From a bacterium (GTDB taxonomy: Bacteria; Babelota; Babeliae; Babelales; RVW-14), in contig JAHFBR010000028.1 of assembly GCA_023249955.1 (NCBI GenBank), positions 1,954 through 10,164 of the forward strand: a DNA stretch of 8,211 bases. The letters are read 5' to 3'. The notes below the pieces were generated by a model. It did not search any database. It was not told the DNA's origin and saw nothing but the letters and a program-made list of their open reading frames with translations. Below, piece by piece: positions 5,447 to 8,211 of the stretch (position 1 is the stretch's first letter; every line of letters begins with the position of its first letter). Position numbers and translations under genes: made by a program.

Positions 5447-6088
5447 ATGAAAACAAGATTTTTTGCTGGACTAAGCGTTATCGTGATGGGTTTGAGTGGC
5501 GTGTGGTTGGCACAGCCGCGTGACGCTACCGAGTTTATTGTAGCGCCCAAGGCGTTGTCTCACAAAAAACTTTCAGTTAACGAAATCAAAGAAAATATCG
5601 GCAAAACCACCAAGCAGGCTTTTGAGCATTCAACGTTGGTGGCGCAACACGTGGGTATGCTGCAACATTTGATTGCGGATGTACATTGTGCTGTGCAGGA
5701 TCAACAGCCCAGCGTGCTCAAAAAAATGATGACGGCCAATGCGGCGTATCATCGAGCATGCGGGACGTTGCACCAGCATCTTGCGGTGTTGCAGCGCAAA
5801 TGTTCACGCATTATCGAAAAGCTCATTGATAACGAAGTTCCTTTCAAAAAGGCATCCAGGGGCACGCTTGAGGCAACCTTGCAGCATCTTACAGCAGCGC
5901 AGGGTACCATGCAGAGCTGTGCCGATAAAGTTCAAAATTTTTGTAACACTGCCTCAAAAAGCCAGCAGACGGGTGACCAGTGTCATGCATCGCTGTGCAA
6001 GGCGACGCAGCTTTTGGAAGAGCAAACAACCTTGCTAAAAACATCGCTCACCGCACTTAACGACGACGAATGCCTAAAAAACACATGA
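5447..6088 (+). CDS. Exported helical protein with eight cysteines, 213 aa
   Basis: No family recognised. MKTRFFAGLSVIVMGLSGVW is a signal sequence or anchor (Lys/Arg start, hydrophobic core at 6-22). The rest looks almost entirely helical, rich in Gln, His, Leu and Lys, with no other membrane segment. Eight cysteines lie at 81, 105, 119, 158, 166, 179, 184 and 209, an even number that could form disulfides outside the cytoplasm. This contrasts with the neighbouring membrane proteins, which have one cysteine or none. AAAAAGG (5433-5439) lies 7 nt before the ATG. TAGAAT at 5411-5416 could be a -10 box but no good -35 accompanies it. The stop TGA shares bases with the lpxB ATG (ATGA), so the two are translated from one message. 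A link to envelope assembly is only suggested by this coupling. Confidence 0.74.
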   Translation: MKTRFFAGLSVIVMGLSGVWLAQPRDATEFIVAPKALSHKKLSVNEIKENIGKTTKQAFEHSTLVAQHVGMLQHLIADVHCAVQDQQPSVLKKMMTANAAYHRACGTLHQHLAVLQRKCSRIIEKLIDNEVPFKKASRGTLEATLQHLTAAQGTMQSCADKVQNFCNTASKSQQTGDQCHASLCKATQLLEEQTTLLKTSLTALNDDECLKNT

Positions 6089-7194
6089 AAAAAATATTTT
6101 TTGTAACCGGTGAACTTTCTGGTGACCGTTTGGCAGCCTGGTATTTGCAGCGACTACAACAGCAAGAATCGGATCTGTATGTTGAAGCGATCGGCGGTGA
6201 TTTTTTACTCAACCATGGTGCAAAAATATACAAACGGTTTGAAGAGCTTAATGTTGTAGGCATCGTCGAAATTCTTAAGCACATTGTCCGGCTCCTGAGC
6301 TTGATGCGAGCTCTGTGCGTCTATATCACGCAACAAGGCTTTGATGAAGTGGTAGTCGTCGATTTTCCAGGCTTTAACCTGCGACTGATTAAAAAACTCA
6401 AAAAAATGGCTCCCCATCTTAAAATTACCTATCTTTCACCACCGCAAATGTGGTGTTGGGGTGCATGGCGCGTACATGGGCTCAAGCGCAATGCCGATCG
6501 CATCATTGTGTTGTACCCGTTTGAAGTTGCGTGGTACCGGCAGCGTGGCGTGCATGTTGAATGGCTTGGAACCCCGGTTGCCGAGATGGTGGGTGCGCAT
6601 CGTGCGCCTGTTCAGGAAAAAAAGCTCTTTGTTGCGCTCTTTCCCGGTTCACGCGTTTCAGAAATTAAAAGTCTATTGCCGCTCTTTTTACGCGCTGCTG
6701 CGTTGATCAAAAAACGTTATCCAGCGGTACAGTTTTACCTGCCCCTGGCGCAATCAATCCGGCCTGAATTACTTGAGGCAGTGGTTCAGCAGCATCATTT
6801 GCAGGATGTTTGGCAAAGTGTAACACCGGTCTTTGGTGAAGAAAAAAAATACGAAATATTGCAGCAGTGTTGTGTAGCGCTTACCAAGCCCGGTACCGTG
6901 ACGCTTGAGCTGGCGCTGCTTGCCGTTCCCGCGGTGGTTGCGTATTACGTGCCGTGGCTGACCTACTTTTTAGCCAGGCTGGTGGTGAAGGTCAAGTACA
7001 TGTCTTTGCCCAATTTGATTGTAGATCGCGAAATTTTTAAAGAGATTATTCAATATGATTGCACGTCAGATCACCTTGCGCATGAGCTTGAAAAAGTCTT
7101 GCAGATGTTTAATCATGATCGATCTGGGTACCGTCGCATGCTCGATGAGCTGGATCACGTGGTGACGCTTATCACACAAAATCAACAAAAGTAG
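6085..7194 (+). CDS. lpxB: Lipid-A-disaccharide synthase
   Basis: LpxB joins 2,3-diacylglucosamine-1-phosphate (lipid X) to UDP-2,3-diacylglucosamine, giving the lipid A disaccharide at the inner membrane. Family GT19 features in order, numbered from 6085: VTGELSGD at 7-14, ELNVVGIVEIL at 54-64, VVDFPGFNLRL at 91-101 including D93, YLSPPQMWCW at 116-125, LFPGSR at 185-190 followed by E193, KPGTVTLE at 268-275, and KYMSLPNLI at 304-312. Length is 369 residues against about 380 in E. coli. An ATG at 6070 would add five residues, MPKKH. I prefer 6085 because it forms an ATGA overlap with the previous stop and begins directly at the MKKIFFVTGE strand, although neither start has a clear Shine-Dalgarno. 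The usual Ser-Gly-Thr turn is Lys-Pro-Gly-Thr here. The other Raetz-pathway genes are not in the window. Confidence 0.95.
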   Translation: MKKIFFVTGELSGDRLAAWYLQRLQQQESDLYVEAIGGDFLLNHGAKIYKRFEELNVVGIVEILKHIVRLLSLMRALCVYITQQGFDEVVVVDFPGFNLRLIKKLKKMAPHLKITYLSPPQMWCWGAWRVHGLKRNADRIIVLYPFEVAWYRQRGVHVEWLGTPVAEMVGAHRAPVQEKKLFVALFPGSRVSEIKSLLPLFLRAAALIKKRYPAVQFYLPLAQSIRPELLEAVVQQHHLQDVWQSVTPVFGEEKKYEILQQCCVALTKPGTVTLELALLAVPAVVAYYVPWLTYFLARLVVKVKYMSLPNLIVDREIFKEIIQYDCTSDHLAHELEKVLQMFNHDRSGYRRMLDELDHVVTLITQNQQK

Positions 7195-7202
7195 TCAGGA
7201 CT

Positions 7203-7230
7203 TTTCCAAAAACGCGAGATGTGCTAATCT
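7203..7230 (+). promoter_or_regulatory. Candidate promoter for ssb
   Basis: TAATCT (7225-7230) is preceded by TGC, an extended -10 arrangement, and TTTCCA lies 16 bp upstream at 7203-7208. Both boxes are imperfect. The leader would be about 36 nt. Read-through from lpxB, whose stop lies 8 bp before the -35, remains possible. Confidence 0.38.
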
Positions 7231-7262
7231 GCAGACGTTTTTGAGTGTGCATTTATTAATAC

Positions 7263-7267
7263 AAGGA
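7263..7267 (+). promoter_or_regulatory. Ribosome binding site fixing the ssb start
   Basis: AAGGA lies 6 nt before the ATG at 7274. The following protein begins MANYNRV, a usual Ssb start, so an in-frame TTG at 7241 is not used. Confidence 0.85.
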
Positions 7268-7273
7268 AAAATT

Positions 7274-7834
7274 ATGGCAAATTATAACCGCGTCATTATG
7301 ATGGGCAACTTGACCCGCGACCCAGAACACAAACAACTTGCTTCCGGACAAAGCGTTTGTCGTTTGGGCTTGGCTTCAAATCGCCAGTTTAAAAATAAAC
7401 AAACTGGCAGCATGGTACAAGAGGTGTGTTTTGTTGATATTGACGTGTGGGGTCCTCAAGCAGAGAGCTGCCGTCAGTATTTGAGCAAAGGCCGTCCAGT
7501 TCTGGTTGAAGGTCGCCTTAAAATGGATTCATGGCAAGAAAATGATGGCACCAAGCGTAGCAAGCACACTATTGTTGCCGATCGTGTAACCTTCTTGTCT
7601 TCAGCACAACAACCAGATGAAGCAGCAAGCTTTGGTGAAAGCTCAAGCGCTGGTGATGCTGATAGCGACACGTCATTTGGTGCTGCAAGCGCGATCAAAG
7701 AAGAGGCTCCTAAGGTTGCTAAGCCGCGCAAGGCTGCAGCTCCAAAACCTGCGAGTGCTGATGGCGCAGCAACACCAACGGGTGAAGTAAACTTTAAAGA
7801 CGAAGCACCGTTCGAAGACGATTTGCCATTCTAA
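7274..7834 (+). CDS. ssb: Single-stranded DNA-binding protein
   Basis: Ssb coats single-stranded DNA in replication, repair and recombination and recruits partners through its C-terminal tip. The OB-fold covers residues 1 to about 108 with typical motifs: MANYNRVIMMGNLTRDPE at the start, VCFVDIDVWG at 51-60, YLSKGRPVLVEGRLK at 69-83, and the final strand around TIVADRVTFL at 99-108. A disordered linker of about 68 residues, rich in Ala, Ser, Lys and Pro, leads to the acidic tip FEDDLPF (180-186), equivalent to DDDIPF of E. coli. At 186 residues it is near the usual length. The gene ends before a hairpin and a bidirectional terminator, so it closes the plus-strand run. Confidence 0.96.
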   Translation: MANYNRVIMMGNLTRDPEHKQLASGQSVCRLGLASNRQFKNKQTGSMVQEVCFVDIDVWGPQAESCRQYLSKGRPVLVEGRLKMDSWQENDGTKRSKHTIVADRVTFLSSAQQPDEAASFGESSSAGDADSDTSFGAASAIKEEAPKVAKPRKAAAPKPASADGAATPTGEVNFKDEAPFEDDLPF

Positions 7835-7872
7835 CCCCTCGATACATTTTTCGAAACGAAAAACACTCGGGG
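7835..7872. repeat. Imperfect hairpin directly after the ssb stop
   Basis: TTTTTCG (7847-7853) and CGAAAAA (7857-7863) form a perfect 7-bp stem around AAA. Outside it CCCC (7835-7838) can pair with GGGG (7869-7872) across an unequal internal loop. No T tract follows in the plus direction, so it is more likely an mRNA 3' structure than a terminator. Confidence 0.5.
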
Positions 7873-7893
7873 TAAACGGACAGATACCCAATA

Positions 7894-7931
7894 AAAAAAA
7901 GAGCCCGGTCTTTCGACTAGGCTCTTTTTTT
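7894..7931. terminator. Bidirectional rho-independent terminator between convergent genes
   Basis: AAAAAAAGAGCC (7894-7905) and GGCTCTTTTTTT (7920-7931) form a 12-bp stem with an inner GTC/GAC pair in the loop. Seven T residues close the plus-strand copy, and the run of eight A at 7893-7900 gives the same on the minus strand. It can therefore stop transcripts of ssb and of the minus-strand gene ending at 7946. Confidence 0.9.
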
Positions 7932-7945
7932 ATGGTGTGAAGCGT

Positions 7946-8211
7946 TTATTTTGTAGCAGCTGTTTTTGCTGCTGGTGTTGCTGGTGGAGTCGGTGTGGTT
8001 GTTGGCGCTGCGGCAGCAGGGGCTGCCTTGAGCGTTGCCACAACATTGGTGTTGATATCTGCTTTGTTTGCATTATTCAAAATTGCTGTTGCCAGCATGC
8101 GGTTCAACGTGTCCTGCATCAAAGTTGTTGCGGCAGCATCAGTTGGACGTTTGCTTGCAAGATCTTTGACCAGCGCAACAATCTCTTGTTGTTGTTGGTC
8201 TGGTACCGCTC
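7946..8211 (-). CDS. C-terminal part of an unrecognised protein (cut by window edge)
   Basis: An open minus-strand frame enters from the right edge and runs 87 codons to a TAA at 7948-7946. The visible part begins AVPDQQQQEIVALVKDLASK, continues with a helical, Ala/Thr-rich stretch with MQDTLNRMLATAILNN, and ends in a low-complexity tail of Ala, Pro and Thr closing AAKTAATK. The frame stays open, has protein-like helical periodicity before the tail, and ends just before the bidirectional terminator, all of which support a real gene. No catalytic motif or family is visible, and start and signal sequence lie outside the window. The AAPAAAAPTTTPTPPATPAA style of tail is common at the ends of exported or DNA-binding proteins and does not decide the function. 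Confidence 0.68.
   Translation of the reverse strand, partial: AVPDQQQQEIVALVKDLASKRPTDAAATTLMQDTLNRMLATAILNNANKADINTNVVATLKAAPAAAAPTTTPTPPATPAAKTAATK

Noticed and set aside
6070..6084. Upstream ATG as the lpxB start
   Set aside because: It adds only MPKKH and has no Shine-Dalgarno. The ATG at 6085 forms an ATGA overlap and starts at the conserved first strand. It cannot be excluded.
7241..7273. TTG start giving Ssb eleven extra residues
   Set aside because: AAGGA is correctly placed for the ATG at 7274 and MANYNRV is the usual Ssb beginning.

Overview
This window reads as an ordinary chromosomal stretch from a Gram-negative, probably host-associated bacterium. LpxB (lipid A synthesis) implies an outer membrane. 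PgsA and Ssb are housekeeping genes. Four proteins with export signals have no family I recognise, and a queuosine-salvage pair sits at the left edge. The combination of many lineage-specific secreted proteins, a transport-plus-exchange route to queuosine, and Tgt and Ssb sequences that look PVC/Chlamydia-like to me would fit an intracellular lineage such as candidate phylum Dependentiae (TM6) or a relative. That placement is inference from memory and was not tested.

Left block (1-1825, minus strand): an orphan secreted 303-aa protein, then a terminator with a sigma70 promoter nested inside it, then a VUT/YhhQ-type queuosine-precursor transporter whose 3' end overlaps the start of tgt. Only 41 codons of tgt are in the window. 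Transporter and transglycosylase form a salvage operon: import a deazapurine base, then insert it into tRNA.

Centre-left (1826-3993): a 337-bp gap holds divergent promoters and a compound palindromic repeat. It precedes a membrane-anchored HD-domain phosphohydrolase, followed 49 bp later by pgsA, which makes phosphatidylglycerophosphate for membrane phospholipid.

Centre (3994-6088): a promoter and a long leader with a strong hairpin, possibly a pseudoknot, precede a small membrane protein. A strong terminator follows, then a second small membrane protein that is clearly a diverged paralogue of the first. Next is an exported all-helical protein with eight cysteines, whose stop codon overlaps the lpxB start as ATGA.

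Right block (6085-8211): lpxB, then ssb with its own probable promoter, then a bidirectional terminator, then the 3' end of a convergent minus-strand gene with an Ala/Pro/Thr-rich tail.

I see no insertion sequence, CRISPR array, tRNA or rRNA. The points most worth pursuing are the queuosine-salvage pair, the paralogous membrane-protein pair with its structured leader, the promoter-in-terminator element and the anchored HD protein.
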